A stretch of DNA of 64,000 bases, taken from NCBI GenBank assembly GCA_963969595.1, contig OZ018418.1, forward strand, positions 6,205,001-6,269,000, read 5' to 3'. This document shows positions 35,846 to 47,600 of the stretch, in pieces (within the stretch, counting starts at the first letter, position 1; each line of letters starts with the position of its first letter). Source of the DNA: Neckera pumila (Eukaryota > Streptophyta > Bryopsida > Hypnales > Neckeraceae). A model generated the notes under the pieces. It saw only the letters and a program-made list of their open reading frames with translations. It did no database searches and had not been told where the DNA came from. The position numbers and the translations under genes are program-made.

Positions 35846-38115
35846 GGAGTATGGAAACTCCAGATAGATAGAAACAGATTAGAAAAGGATTAGAATAGTC
35901 TATTTTTTTTTATTTTTTTGATAACACATAGGAATCAGGTCCAACTATGAGAAATTTGGGATTAGTCAGTATCCAGATTGCTAGAATTGTTAAAACCTGG
36001 TCACTAGAGAAAAGTCAAAATCTTGAATACAAAAAAGTCCCGGATCAAGGGAACCTACAGCCTAGACTTCCAATCTAGAAAACCTAGGGTACCGCTATGG
36101 GATCGGTCTCATATTTGCTCTCCACCGGGAATCGTCGGTCGATCATCGGCTACTTAAGCACCTCCACCACTCCATTTTTATCTCTCTTTCCTCGCAGACT
36201 CTTGCTTGCGCTTAGTTGAATGAAAAAATGGTGAGTTAGGAATTGGAACAGGGAGAGAAAGGTGCGGTTAGTGCTGATTGCACCGGATTAGTTTTTTTCA
36301 TTAGAAGAGTTTTGGAGGCCTTAGAAGACTGTTTTAGGCCCATTCCCTAGTCTACCCAAATTTTAGGAACGATGGTACAAGTGTGTCAGATTTTTTTTTT
36401 TCATAAAAAATAAATAAATAAATAAAATTTTACCAAAATATCATTTTAACAAAAAAAAAATTATTTTTTATTTTTTCAAAAATGATGTGGCAGTTGCTTG
36501 ACCACACCAGCCTGGCCATTTGGCAGCATTCCAGCATTCCTACAGAATTCTCATAGTCCGGGAACTTGCAGTCTTTTAAGAGGCCCGAAATTCCTCTAAT
36601 GTAAGCAATGGCGGTAGCAATCCAAATGGTTTGTCCGGCCATCCCTTTCGACTCGACCTTACAGAAACAGCTAGAGTTAGACTTGGCAATGATAGGGTGT
36701 GCCAGTTTGATACAGCGGCCGTGGAGCCTGAAGAGTGACAAAATCATTCAGGAACTTGTAGAAGGAGTTCCAAGCCAGTACGAGTTGATCGTGAGGGGTT
36801 GGTCCGCAGCCTGGAATGAGGATGTTTGGACATAGGTATACTTGTTTCGGAAATTCGGACCTGGATTAGCCTCCCGGACAGATAAGTTTGTGGCTAATAA
36901 GTTCCGGAATCTAGCCCACGCCAAGGAGGGGTATACTATTAGTGATGGTAAGCACAATAGGCAGCTACATGTGCTAGAGTTTTTTATTCCAGTCATGTAT
37001 CCGGAAATGCCCACCCGGATTACGGTCACAATGGCTAATACCATCTTTGGGGCAATAGAGGGTAGAGTCATAAATTGTAGAAACATCATTGCAGATGTAG
37101 TGTCCAAGTTGGTTGCTCCCGTAATGAGAGGTAAAACCAGCCCAATCAGTCCGTACTTGTTTCACTTATATCACCAGAGAAAGGTTCTGAGTGCTACGGA
37201 AGTAGTCAAGTACGATATTGGAGCTGTGATTCTACGATATGGCTTCACGGCAAAAGTTCAACCGGATCAATCGGATCCAATGGAATCCAAAGAAGAAGAA
37301 TCGGAAGAGGAAGAAGAGCCACTCCACCATAGGGGGAAAAAGAGGATTCAATTGGGTGAAACAGGCTCGGGTGTTGTACGGTGGCATGTTGAATCTGCTT
37401 GTCAATGTCATGGAAGAATTGAAGGTGGACAACCCGAAGCAGATGGTGGCTGCAATCAAGGAGAGATTAGATCCTCAGGTGCTGCAAGCAAAAGAAGAGC
37501 AAATCCGGAACTTAGAGAAGGACCGAATGACCTCCAAGCGCGGGTGAGCCATGTGGTGGGAGAGCTGGAAGTAGCAAGACAAAAGGAGTCAAATGCTATC
37601 TAGCTTGTTCAAAACTTATCCACATTGGTTGCACCACCGGCAGATACCATGATGAGGGCCAATCTCTTCACCAACCGACTGACGAGCAAAGGCCAACTAA
37701 CCAAACCAAAGGTGTTGACAGTGATTATTGACTTTCAAGCCCAGATGGAGAGGGTGTTGAAGCAAATGCGTCAATTGCTGAGGCATCTTGATCTGGACAA
37801 GGTTATGGGCTTCTCAAACATTCCAAACGTCCCCAATTATTTATAGACCAACTATCTGCAGACTCCGGCCAAGTCAAGCAAGCCAAATCAGACTTCGTCT
37901 AGGGGTCTGGAGGTACTTTTGGATGAGTCGGTAGGACTCTCATTAAGTCAAAAGGAGTCGGATGGGTAGTCCGTTTGGTGGAGACGGAAGTTTCCGTTCC
38001 GGTGCAGACAAAAGTTTTCGTCCCATCCAGTGCTTTGCAAATCCGACCAAGTGGATCAGCCCAATTCAAGATGCCTATATCCCATGTCTGCCGTGATCTT
38101 ATTGAGCGCATAGGG
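35846..38115 (+). mobile_element. Element X2, truncated at its 3' end
   Basis: Begins TGTGGGAGTATGGAAACTCC like X1 and carries the same leader. A low-complexity A/T block sits at 36,385-36,480, then the gag-like frame follows. The copy stops near 38,115, about where X1 has some 100 codons of C-terminus and 1.1 kb of further sequence, so the 3' part is missing. No target duplication could be defined because of the truncation. It abuts the last visible exon of the minus-strand gene. Confidence 0.7.
36629..38110 (+). pseudogene. X2 protein with coiled coil, frameshifted
   Basis: The best-preserved copy of the X protein. The frame at 36,608-36,835 reads VCPAIPFDSTLQKQLELDLA and ELVEGVPSQYELIVRGWSAA, a stop at 36,833, then GPGLASRTDKFVANKFRNL, AMANTIFGAIEGR-like sequence, TSPISPYLFHLYHQRK and an acidic stretch (ESKEEESEEEEEP) near 37,310. 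The coiled coil continues in another frame (VMEELKVDNPKQMVAAIKER, then AKEEQIRNLEKDR) and returns to the first frame at ARVSHVVGELEVARQKESNA. Then NLFTNRLTSKGQL and MERVLKQMRQLLRHLDLDK follow. At least two shifts and three stops make it inactive. No enzyme motif is visible. Confidence 0.65.
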
Positions 38116-38292
38116 ACTTTGACTTCTTGAACGAGTCATTGCCCTTGAATACTCCAGCATGTGCATGGTCCCACAGTTTCATCTGCCATGCATTAATGTA
38201 GTCCAAAAGTGTCATTGGCTCCGCAGGCACCTCCATATTCACTTGAATGTAGTCTGCTTTAATAATACTCTCGTATAACTCAAGGGCAGAGT
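38099..38292 (-). CDS. Unknown spliced gene, last visible exon
   Basis: Minus frame: EDSALELYESIIKADYIQVN, MEVPAEPMTLLDYINAWQMK, WDHAHAGVFKGNDSFKKSKS, then a stop that lies inside element X2. The exon follows an AAATTGAAG acceptor-like sequence after a pyrimidine-rich run. The natural C-terminus has probably been replaced by the X2 junction. No domain recognised. Codon use looks genuinely coding. Confidence 0.45.
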
Positions 38293-38375
38293 CTTCAATT
38301 TGTCAAATGAGAGAGAGAAGAATAAAATTAGATAGAGCTACAGATTACAAATATCAAAAGTATATTGGAATATGA

Positions 38376-38791
38376 CAGGGTTGTCACCATCACATTATGC
38401 CTGGACGGATGTGACCCTGACAAAACATTAAAATCCAATCCCAACGTCGTCCGTATCTAAAAAAAAAAAATTTTTTTTTTTTTTTTTTGGACGGTCCATT
38501 CGTCCCATTGATGGCTAGTCCATCCCTGACGACCACCGGTCCATCCCCCCCTCCAATAAAAAAAAAAGAATTTTTTTTTTTGGACGATCTGTTCATCCCT
38601 GTTGACGTTCGATTCGTCCCTCTTGACGGTCGGTCGGTCCAGGTCAACGGACAGTCCGTCCAGGGGGGAAAAAAAAAAAAAAAAAAAAATTTGATCTCGA
38701 CGCAATCTTGACGCGTCCGGACGCGTCTAGACCATTGTTGACACAAATATCGATGCAAAAAGCCAACGTCATGTCAAAATGGACAACCTTG
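38376..38791. mobile_element. 416-bp hAT-type non-autonomous element
   Basis: Ends are CAGGGTTGTCACC on the left and CAAGGTTGTCCAT read from the right. A perfect 8-bp duplication GAATATGA flanks it (38,368-38,375 and 38,792-38,799). Inside are GGACGG and GTCC words and long A/T runs. The 122-codon minus frame across it is a by-product of these runs. Its ends resemble those of the large foldback element (TAGGGTTGT), so the two may respond to one transposase. It lies within a presumed intron. Confidence 0.9.
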
Positions 38792-38828
38792 GAATATGAC
38801 AGAACCTATAGAACTTATTGTAGCATAC

Positions 38829-39025
38829 TAGCAGGCCTTCAAGAGGAAGCTCATCATTTTATCATCATTTGCTGGTCTTGGTGGCACACGATGTGCCTCA
38901 CAAGTAGGAGCAGAAGAATCAATCCACTTTAGCCACTTCACTTTGTAACGTGAGTCAGCATATGCAGTAGCTATTAGTTGGAGTTTTTCCAAGTCAACTC
39001 CTGGACAGCTCCAGTGCCGCTTAAT
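38829..39025 (-). CDS. Unknown spliced gene, middle exon
   Basis: Minus exon after a CTTCTCTCACCTCAG acceptor at 39,026. It reads IKRHWSCPGVDLEKLQLIAT, then AYADSRYKVKWLKWIDSSAP and RVPPRPANDDKMMSFLLKA, and meets a GTATGC donor at 38,828. The following intron is 536 bases, of which 424 are the hAT element plus one target copy; without it the intron would be about 112 bases. Phases to the next exon are not fully consistent, so the exact donor may differ or the gene may be broken. Confidence 0.5.
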
Positions 39026-39071
39026 CTGAGGTGAGAGAAGTAAAACTTAGTATAACAGAAAAGGGATAGAC

Positions 39072-39306
39072 CATAATAAATCCGGAACAAAAATGGATTT
39101 GAACCGCGTTCCTCTTGAAGCCACTCATTCCCTAACACCGGATTAGCAACAAATTGAATCTCCAAAAGCTTCTGGCCATTCAGTCTAGTTGCTTCTCTTG
39201 TTGCAACTTGCATTACAGCCGCAATACCATTTGGAGAGACATCCTGTACTGGAGTATCCTTGTGGTACTTGCAGACGGCTACATCAGTTGCTGCAGAAAT
39301 TTCTTG
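39072..39306 (-). CDS. Unknown spliced gene, upstream exon
   Basis: Minus exon after a CTCTTGTTACAG acceptor at 39,307: QEISAATDVAVCKYHKDTPV, DVSPNGIAAVMQVATREATR and NGQKLLEIQFVANPVLGNEW, then QEERGSNPFLFRIYYG. The likely donor is GTCTAT at 39,071. The short intron to the middle exon is about 46 bases, which is very short for a plant, and the phase does not join cleanly, so the donor placement is uncertain. No domain recognised. Confidence 0.5.
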
Positions 39307-39319
39307 CTGTAACAAGAGG

Positions 39320-40390
39320 GCGCGAATGCAATGTCAAATGAATTAAGGGAAAGGACCTTCCAATGTTCAATAACATATTAATCAATTTGTGTAACAATCA
39401 AAGAATTGAGCAAGTCAAAGAAACTCACTTGAAAAATGAAGGACGTAAAGACCTCTATGGTTTGAAGAAGGTTAGATTTTGCATCAATTTTTTTTCAAGT
39501 GAAAAATAAGGAAAAAAAATTTATACATTTGAATCTATCAAAAAGGCCCAACAACATTTAAAGTGTTGCTTTTAGAGCCACCTACTTTAATCAATTTTCA
39601 AATGTTGGATAGGTTGTTTTCGGACAATTGCTTATGGCTATCAAATCTTTGTGGATTTACAAAAAATTAGCAATTTAGGATCAGTGCTAGCGATTGATCT
39701 TTTGATGCTTCTCTTTATTGTCCATTTTCATTTATGTTCCTATATTTGTGTTGTAGTATAGGTGTTGGAACATGTTGCTTATTGACAGAATTTTAGAAAT
39801 GCATTTTCCTAACATGTGGGCATCTGCTATTGATTTTTTAAACATTTAGGTTTTGAAAAAGTTATGGCAGTGCACATTTGGATTTAGTTTTAGAAGTTGA
39901 CTTTTCTTCCTATTGCCATAACTTGCACAAAACTACATCACTATACACAATCCTAGCTAAATCAAAGATTTTATGCCAGATTTATGGATTTTAAAACTTT
40001 GCATTTTCAAGAATGTGATTGAGCTTGGGTACTTTTATATGTAAAAGAATCTCAAACCCTATTTGTTAATTTTGAACTCTACACCAAATTTCTAGATCTA
40101 AATAGTCATTAGTGGGAAAAAAGAACTTTATAAAAAACTTAGTATAAGAAAAAAAAATGTAGTAGAAAAAAAATATAAACTAAAATAGCATATCATATAT
40201 TCATGGCAATTGAGAGTTATAAGTAATAGAAACCTCCTTTTTAATGACCCAAAGTAGAAAATTACATAATGATAGCATGCCTAAGAAAAATTTACAAAAG
40301 GTAATACCCCCCTATAAAATACTTGGTGTTTGCAACTATCCCCTTATTTTTTTTACATACTGCACCCCCCGAGGGTAGGGTGTACCACGT
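39320..40390. other. AT-rich, no gene; possible intron
   Basis: No frames of note. If the exons at 39.3 and 40.4 kb are one gene, this is a 1.1-kb intron. No element ends seen. Confidence 0.3.
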
Positions 40391-40393
40391 CTT

Positions 40394-40558
40394 TCAAACG
40401 TTTTGCTGACAGGCCTTAGCATCTTCCTTGCTAAGAAGCTCAGACAACTTCTCAATTGGCATTGTGCCATACTTGCGAACACGATACAAAGTGTGGACAA
40501 GATTTGTCTTGACATGCAAATTCTCGGTGTGTCTAATTCCAAGAATCAAATCTCAGAG
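40394..40558 (-). CDS. Probable exon, unknown protein
   Basis: Minus frame: LILGIRHTENLHVKTNLVHT, then LYRVRKYGTMPIEKLSELLS and KEDAKACQQNV, ending at a TGA that overlaps a possible GTTTGA donor. A CTGAG acceptor-like site precedes it. Orientation and position fit the same unknown gene as the exons at 38-39 kb, but no transcript supports that. No domain recognised. Confidence 0.4.
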
Positions 40559-40599
40559 TTAGTACCATGGATTAGAGCACAAAAATAAAAACAAAATAG

Positions 40600-41260
40600 T
40601 GGTACCAAGGATTGAAACTCACTGATTAATATCATGCATAACCTACATGGCCGCACCTAGTCTTCTTTTAATATCAAGTACAATCAAATCCACTCAGACA
40701 TGCCACTTTGGGTGAGTGCTATGAAGCCGATCAATATTTTGCATCCAAGCTATATGGTGGTAATTTCCATCGCAGATAAAGAACTTCAGGTCCACCAAGT
40801 GCTTCAACTCAGGTTAACTAATGAGATATTTGTTGAACTGGTCATTGATGGTGTTCCAATTTGGACTCCATTGAGACTTCTGTGACGGAGAAAATACACC
40901 CCTCTGACCCCCCTTGTTTGAAATAGAGACATAAAAATCCGAGCTCCGACTTCATAGCCGTGGACATAATTTGTCTTCAGCTGGACCAGACCACACTCTA
41001 GAGTGGGCTTTACCATGGGCATAGGAACCAGTTGTCATAATGGAATGTCCAACCGCGAGAGGCGATGTGGTTCAATTTGCATACTCAATATTGTTGAAAC
41101 ATAATCCAACTTCTAAGCCTTCTGGATGTCATCCCCACCCAAGAAAGAGTCATTGTCGCATGTCTGCTGGTCATTGTGCACGGCATCCTAAAGATTACCC
41201 TCAATTGAAATATCGGGATGGGCTTGACCCAATATTGTGACAAGCACTGAAGCCGAAGAG
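40600..41260. other. Unclear, mixed short frames
   Basis: Frames of 60-70 codons exist on both strands (plus 40,700-40,885 and 41,040-41,240; minus 41,022-40,804). None has a motif and I cannot choose a strand. Confidence 0.3.
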
Positions 41261-41265
41261 GCAGG

Positions 41266-41405
41266 CACTACAAGAAAATAGTGTTCAAATTGACACGTCC
41301 TAATTGACTAAAATGTCCAAATTGACATAATTCTATCAAAAAAATGTCCAAATTGACAGAAAATTGAAAAAATAATGTCCAAATTGACACTGCTCCATTG
41401 TAGTG
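41266..41405. mobile_element. 140-bp CACTA-type MITE
   Basis: Starts CACTACAAGAAAATAGTGTT and ends CACTGCTCCATTGTAGTG. A 3-bp duplication AGG flanks it (41,263-41,265 and 41,406-41,408). The interior repeats AATGTCCAAATTGACA three to four times. The first 13 bases match the CACTA consensus. Confidence 0.85.
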
Positions 41406-41702
41406 AGGATTGGTCAATATATCCGCTGCCTTATTCTAGATGCAAGAAATCAAACTGGTGAATTCAAACCTGGACTTGAAAGTTTCAAGCTTCTCAAAGA
41501 CAAGCACATATACAAAGGACAGGAATGAAAATCAAAAACCACAAGCTTTATAAAACATCAATTGCCCACATAGTCCGACTGGTTTAGGGTTTCACATATT
41601 AGACTCCTATTGCTGTCTACAGACACACGTCTCGAGAATGGACTTCCAAACCCCACAATATAGACATATTATCATGTTCCCAATTAAAGAGCTAGATGAC
41701 CC

Positions 41703-41993
41703 CTATAAATTAGGAGAACTAAGATATTCTTGTCCAAATGTCATTGGGGAATCAAGAAGGATGTAAACTTCTTCCTTTGAGCTCAATGACGTACAACAGG
41801 ACATTGGAGATAGAGAGTCCCAGTCCCCCTCAAGGTCCCTCAAAAGAGCATCAAGGCTTATCAAGCGCCTCTCAGGAAGTAATAGACTCACTCTTTCCAC
41901 CATAAGGTTGTCAGGAAGATGCACGTTCACGACTGCTAGAGGAACTACAAGTCCACAGGAAGTTGTCATCAAATTAATCCCACAACAGCACAT
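41703..41993 (-). CDS. Possible exon or small ORF, unknown
   Basis: A 96-codon minus frame: LVVPLAVVNVHLPDNLMVER, then SLLLPERRLISLDALLRDLE and GDWDSLSPMSCC. The composition looks like real protein, and it lies upstream, in the same orientation, of the other presumed exons. There is no motif and no clear splice site, so this is a weak call. Confidence 0.3.
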   Translation of the reverse strand: MCCCGINLMTTSCGLVVPLAVVNVHLPDNLMVERVSLLLPERRLISLDALLRDLEGDWDSLSPMSCCTSLSSKEEVYILLDSPMTFGQEYLSSPNL

Positions 41994-42174
41994 AACTAAA
42001 TATAGAACACAACACGATCACTGGAATTTTCTAGAATAAGGTCGACCAAGGTGGAGAAGGAGTTCCTGTTGGTCCTAGCAGATGGAAGACAAGAAAAGTG
42101 AGGGGACTCCATCTCCCTCCGCAATCTTATCTTCTCAAACAGAAGACATTAAAAGACAAAAAAACCATAGTCAG

Positions 42175-42848
42175 TTCGATTGTTGGCTTGTTGAGGAAAG
42201 CCCTTGGTAGCAAGGGGGGCCTGAGCTTTGATTGCTGTTGGAAAAAAAATGGGCAGGGATCTGATCCCCCTCCCCATGTTTTTCAAAAAAGACTGAAATG
42301 ATCCAACCTCTGGATTGTTGAGGAAGGCCCTTGGTAGCAAGGAGGTCCCAGGCTCCAATCGTTATTGGAAAAAAAATGGGTAGGGATCTGATCCCCCTCC
42401 CCAAAATACAAATCAATTTATCGATCCACCCTATTTTTTTCAAAAAAGACTGAAATGATCCAACCTCTGGATTGTTGAGAAAAGCCCATGGTAGCGAGGG
42501 GGCTTGAGCTTTGATTGTTGTTGGAAGAAGAATGGGCAGGGATCTGATTCCCCTCCTCAAAATACAAATTGATCCACCCTATTTTTTCAAAAAAAACTAA
42601 AATGATCCAACCTCTGAACTGTTGAGGAGGGCCCTCAGTAGCAAGAGGGTCCGAGGCTCCGATCGCTATTGGAAAAAAAATAGGGAGGGATTTGATTCCC
42701 CTCCCCGAAACACAAATCAATCCATTTTATTTTTTTGAAAGAAGACTAAAATGATCCATCCTCTGAACTGTTGAGGAGGGCCTTTGATAGCGAGAGGGTC
42801 CTAGGCTCCAATTGCTATTGGAAAAAAAAGGGGAGGGATCTGATCCCT
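42175..42848. repeat. Tandem array, about 4.5 units of 150 bp
   Basis: Units share GACTGAAATGATCCAACCTC, TTGTTGAGGA, TTGGTAGC and GGAGGGATCTGATCCC. The GACTGAAATG word recurs at about 42,291, 42,448, 42,595 and 42,744. The array ends exactly where element X3 begins. Minus frames across it are repeat by-products. Confidence 0.85.
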
Positions 42849-43385
42849 ATGGGAATATGAAAACTCCAAATAGTTAAGAAACGGAATAGAACTAGGTTAG
42901 AATAGTATAAATTTTTCGAATTTTGTTATTAGTATCTAGAAATCTAGGTCAACTACAAAACAACTTGGGATTAGTTGATACCTGGGTTGCTAGAACGGCT
43001 AAACCGGCTAAATTATCCGATAAATGACGGAATTCGGAAGATGGATCCGGATCCAAAAGACCTATGTCCTAGACTTCCGTCCTAGGAACCTAAGGGTACC
43101 GTTACAGGAACGGTCGCATATCCGTTCCCTTGGGGAACAATCGGCCGAGCATTGGGGACTTAGAAGTTCTCTCTTTTCATTCTCATCTCTCTCTTTCTTT
43201 GCAGACTTTTGGTATGCGCTTAGTGAGTGAAAGTGTGGTGAGTTAGGATCATATTAGGGAGAGAATAGTGAGGTCGTTGCCGATTGCACCGGATTAGTTG
43301 GATTGGTGAGCCATGTCAGGACCAACCCGGATGCTCTGTCCCGCCATCCTTTTTGATATGGACTTACAAAAACTATTTAAGAATT
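42849..43385 (+). mobile_element. Element X3, leader and first codons only
   Basis: The leader matches X1 and X2, beginning TATGGGAATATGAAAACTCC (first bases decayed). It includes a TCTTTCTTTGCAG tract and runs to CPAILFDMDLQKLF near 43,375, where similarity stops. The rest of the element is absent. Confidence 0.7.
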
Positions 43386-43389
43386 CTTT

Positions 43390-44600
43390 TGGCCAAGATC
43401 TTGTCCACTTTGTGTTTCTATAGACTCAAACATATAATCACCTGGCTAGAGGGGACTTGAAGAACTCTGAAACAACAAGGGAGAAAACGATTATCCTGGG
43501 AGGAAGGAGCTGAGAGAGAAGAGAAACGGGCTGGCATCCAGCTGTTGGAGAGAAGAAAGGAGGCGCACGTTCTCTGCGACAGAGGAGAAGGGAGGCGTAG
43601 GTGGTGTAGGGTATCCCTCGAGTTCCCTGGGCCGCCCACAATACCCGCTTCATAAGCAAACCCCATAACTGGTGGGGTCCTAATTGACAAGGCCCAAATT
43701 CAAAATTTCCTCACATTCTCTTTCTTGTTGGTCATTATTAAAACCCACTCAAGAGCATAACAGATATCAAACTAAGCACAAATAAAATGAATTCTTAAAT
43801 TGATTCATGGAGGTCGCTCACGATGAAAATACAATGGCTGTGTCTGACTATAACTTCCTCGGATTCTTCTTTGGATTCAAGATCTTGAAATCCTAATATA
43901 GATTTTTGACTCGGGGTTTTAGATTGCAATTCCTCTGAGCCATTTGGACTCCTGAGTGTCTGGGTTCCGCAAGTGATTTACCATTGCTTGCTTTTCTCTG
44001 TCATTTCATTCTGCTTTGTCTGAGCTCCTTCAAATTGCTCAAGCGCAGTGTACTCCTTGGCTTCTTCTTCACCTCTACCCCAAATTTTGCATTGGTCCTA
44101 TACATTAGCCTAATTGAAAGTCCTACACTAATTAAAACATTACACCACCAATAGAATCAAGAAACAGTGAAACGTCACTAAAGGAATGAATTCATGGAAG
44201 TACATTGTGACATTTTATACTACTGGGGCAAGTACTTTATTGGATTTTTTTCAATTTGAAATGTGACAGCAGAATAGTTTAAGTGAATTTTATGGGCTCG
44301 ATATTGTCAATACTTCTGGATTTATAATTTATGGCTTTGTTATCAAGCGTGATTTTTAGATCTGGTTGTTTCAAAATTTGCAAAGACTGTACTTAATGTA
44401 TTTGATTTCCGTAGATATTTTGTAATTAAGTCTTCATAGAAAATTCAATTAGGTGAGCAATTGAGAGACCATCATTTTGGACCTGACGAGATTTTTTGAA
44501 TTGTAGATGAACATGTAGTTCCATTTGAATGCTATTCTAATAACAAATCCATCATCTGGATTGTATAAATACAATGTTCTGCTAGAAGAATTCTCTTTTA
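43390..44600. other. Mostly unassigned, one possible exon
   Basis: On minus, 44,098-43,980 reads CKIWGRGEEEAKEYTALEQF, then GAQTKQNEMTEKSKQW, after a TATAG acceptor-like site. This could be an exon of an unknown gene. The remainder is AT-rich without motifs; it may contain the 5' end of the Mutator-like copy that follows. Confidence 0.25.
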
Positions 44601-44603
44601 AAA

Positions 44604-47600
44604 TTGACATGCGCCACGTTGTCCATTAGAGCTATCGGCCATGAGGACCCTTTGATTCTTTGTTTGAACGTGAACGGGTTAGCCGAGGTCTCCAGTGACC
44701 TCATTCACGTCCGTTATGGTTTCATGGAGTCCTCAATATATATTGAAGAAGAGATATTGTCAGAATCAGGGTCACTACATTTTGTTCTCATGCCTAGGAT
44801 TAGCAATGTGCATGGTCACTTGTGCAGTTTATCAGTGGGTCGTTATAGAGCGTTTGGGTTAAGCGATGATGTGATGGCTGCCTCAACGGATGTATTGACT
44901 CCCTTGTCTGATGCATCAATTGCACAAATTCCTTTATTATGAGTCATCAAAGTAGAATCCGAAGGTCCTTCTCAAAGTGATGATGAAAGTGGTCGCGGTT
45001 TGGTCTTTCCTACTGGAAAGCAGTTCTTGAGTCCAATTGTTGAATTATCCAGTGATCTAGAGGATGAGACGAGGAATATTGGTGGCCGTTGTTCTCCAAT
45101 GAACCTTACGGATGGTTTGGCAAGAGATCCCTCAACCCAGTTTGCCGGCGGACGTGACAAGAGTCCTGGGAGCTCTATCCTCTCTACATTGCCTCTTTAT
45201 CCAGTAGAGCATCACTTCCCTAGTGTCATGACATGTCTTAAAAAGTTACGAACTATTCAAGGGTGTAGGAACAAGCTTGCTACCATCGATTTTGATTCCA
45301 TAACTTACAGCAAGATTCAATTCTTGCCAACTAGTTTTGATGGCGACATTGTTTTAGAGCTTCCGCCAGGTTGGTCTTTAGCTTCCTCCAGTTCTTCTAA
45401 AAACATGATTGGTATAAACAAACGCTATGACGGTCATGCCTAGTGTCGAACTATGACCTCAAATTTTCACAATGATTATGGTCTAAAATTCAGAAAGTCC
45501 AATTGTGTTGGTCACTTGGCATGCACGAATGATGCATGCGATTACTTGAAGCATTGCACCAAGAGAAATGAAACAGATTGGTCGGGTAATACAAGCACTC
45601 CTTTCAATATAGGATTGATTACTCCAAAGGATTCTACATTAGTTTGCAAGGTCTGCAAGCAACCACCTACTTGCGTCAATTTCTGCGACGGAAGAATTTA
45701 CTATGTTGTAGGGGTAGCTGATATGTCGAGAGCTTGCATTCCTTTAGGCTCGCATAATCATCCTGTGTCTGATGGGCTTTGTTGAGATTCCATAGATACC
45801 ATATTAGGACTCATTGCAAAAGAATTAGAAAAGAAACCTACTGCTAAAGCCTCTGCAATTGCTTTGGCTGCTAGCAAGGAAATTTTGGATACATTCCTGG
45901 TTCATGCAGGTGACGGACCAAAGGAAATGCTGAAGGGGAAGGCATTGAATGACATCATGGACAAGTTCTAGGTTTGTAGTTCATCCAATGTTAGAAATAT
46001 TATTGCATCCTTCCGTAGCACTGGAGTTTGAGGAGGGGAGATTGATTGGTTACTTGCAATAAAGAAGCAAGCAAAGATTGAATTCATTCACGACAATGTG
46101 TTTCTGGGTCAAGGATAACAAAAAGTGTACCTATTTAAGATGTTGGTAGACGGCCCTGGAAGCAGAGTTGATCTTGTGCAGCGGATGCAAGTGGGAGGGG
46201 ATCTGGCAAACTACTGGCTTATGTTCGACCATGTTAAGCGGGTCAAAGGTTGGACTACAATTGCGTGTCACTTTTATGATTCTAGGTATTGTAAGGGCAT
46301 GACTATTGCAGTTTGCGATATGCAATCAGAGGATACTAATGGACAAGTCATTATGTAGACATGTCTCAATAGAGTTATGGAAAAGAATGGCGTATCCAAT
46401 CCAAATTTCAAAGGCTTCATGGCAGACAGCGCACAAGCAAATTGGAATGTTGTTTGAATTGTTTATGGTTCTAGCAATCCTTCTGTGAAGATGGTGGACC
46501 GTGAACGCACCTACCTCTTTCACTGAGCTACCTCAGTGAAACAACACACAGAGAAACTCATTAAGCGCAAGTTTGAGAACCAACATATTAAGCTTTGCAG
46601 AGACTACAAAGACGCAAAGAATCCGGATGAAATAGAAAGTAGGTACCTTCAAATCAAGGCATGGTGGTGCTCCTCGGGGGCAGCAACGGAAAAATTGTTG
46701 AGGAAGCTCAAGTTGTGGTTAGCATTCTGGCACTTCCGCTACCGTCAATGGGGTGGCTCTATGGAAACTGTAAGACCTTCATTCCTCCTTCTTTACCATT
46801 CTACACAATGATACTTGGAGTTTCACAATGTGTTCCGGGATTGAACCTCTTTCCTATTTTGCCGCTTGTCCAAGATATTTCAACGGATGAGTTGGCGGAT
46901 ATTCTGTCCTACAATCTATCCGACACAATTCACAAGAAGTGGTTGCAGGCATCAGGGAAACGCAGAACAGACTTATACGTTGCAACATGTGATGATTGGG
47001 TGCGAGCATTCATGCAAATGACTAATTATTGTGTGTACCTCAACGGCGGCTCATCCAAATTCGGACCATCAAAACATGACTTGAAATTGAAGAGAGCAAT
47101 AGCATCCATAGACAAAAAGAGAATTACCGGCGCCTTGTGCAGTATGCCTGGTGCTGAGGAAGTATGCACACGTATACCCTATTTAGAAAGAGATGAAGTT
47201 TTTGGGTCAACAAAACAAAAACTGGACATACCTATTGGGTCCAAAGGTGATTCTCATTGCCTGGATAAGGTCAATTTCTCTCACCCTAGAGTCCAATTGA
47301 GGTCTACCAAAGTTGCAGCTCCCAATGTAGAGGATTGTACCCCAGTCTTTCCTCATACAAAGCACGTTTTGGAGATAGATTGTGATCCTTCCAAATGGCA
47401 CATAGCTTGCATTTCTGTGAAGTCCAAGAAGAAGTGCCATGCCATTCAGTCTCAAACGGAGGTCAAGTGCAAGATGATCATAGCTAAGGGATCGAAAGCC
47501 ACCGCTGCTCCAACATACAAGGGTCAAAAATGCAAGTACAAAAGGTCAAGTGTGGAGACAGATGAATTCTGGTTTTGTCCAGACAATATCCAATGCTGTG

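Noticed and set aside
38390..38758. 122-codon minus frame
   Set aside because: It lies wholly inside the 416-bp hAT element and reads through A/T runs as poly-Phe and poly-Lys.
42171..42720. Minus frames of 100-129 codons
   Set aside because: By-products of the 150-bp tandem array; the same peptide repeats in each unit.
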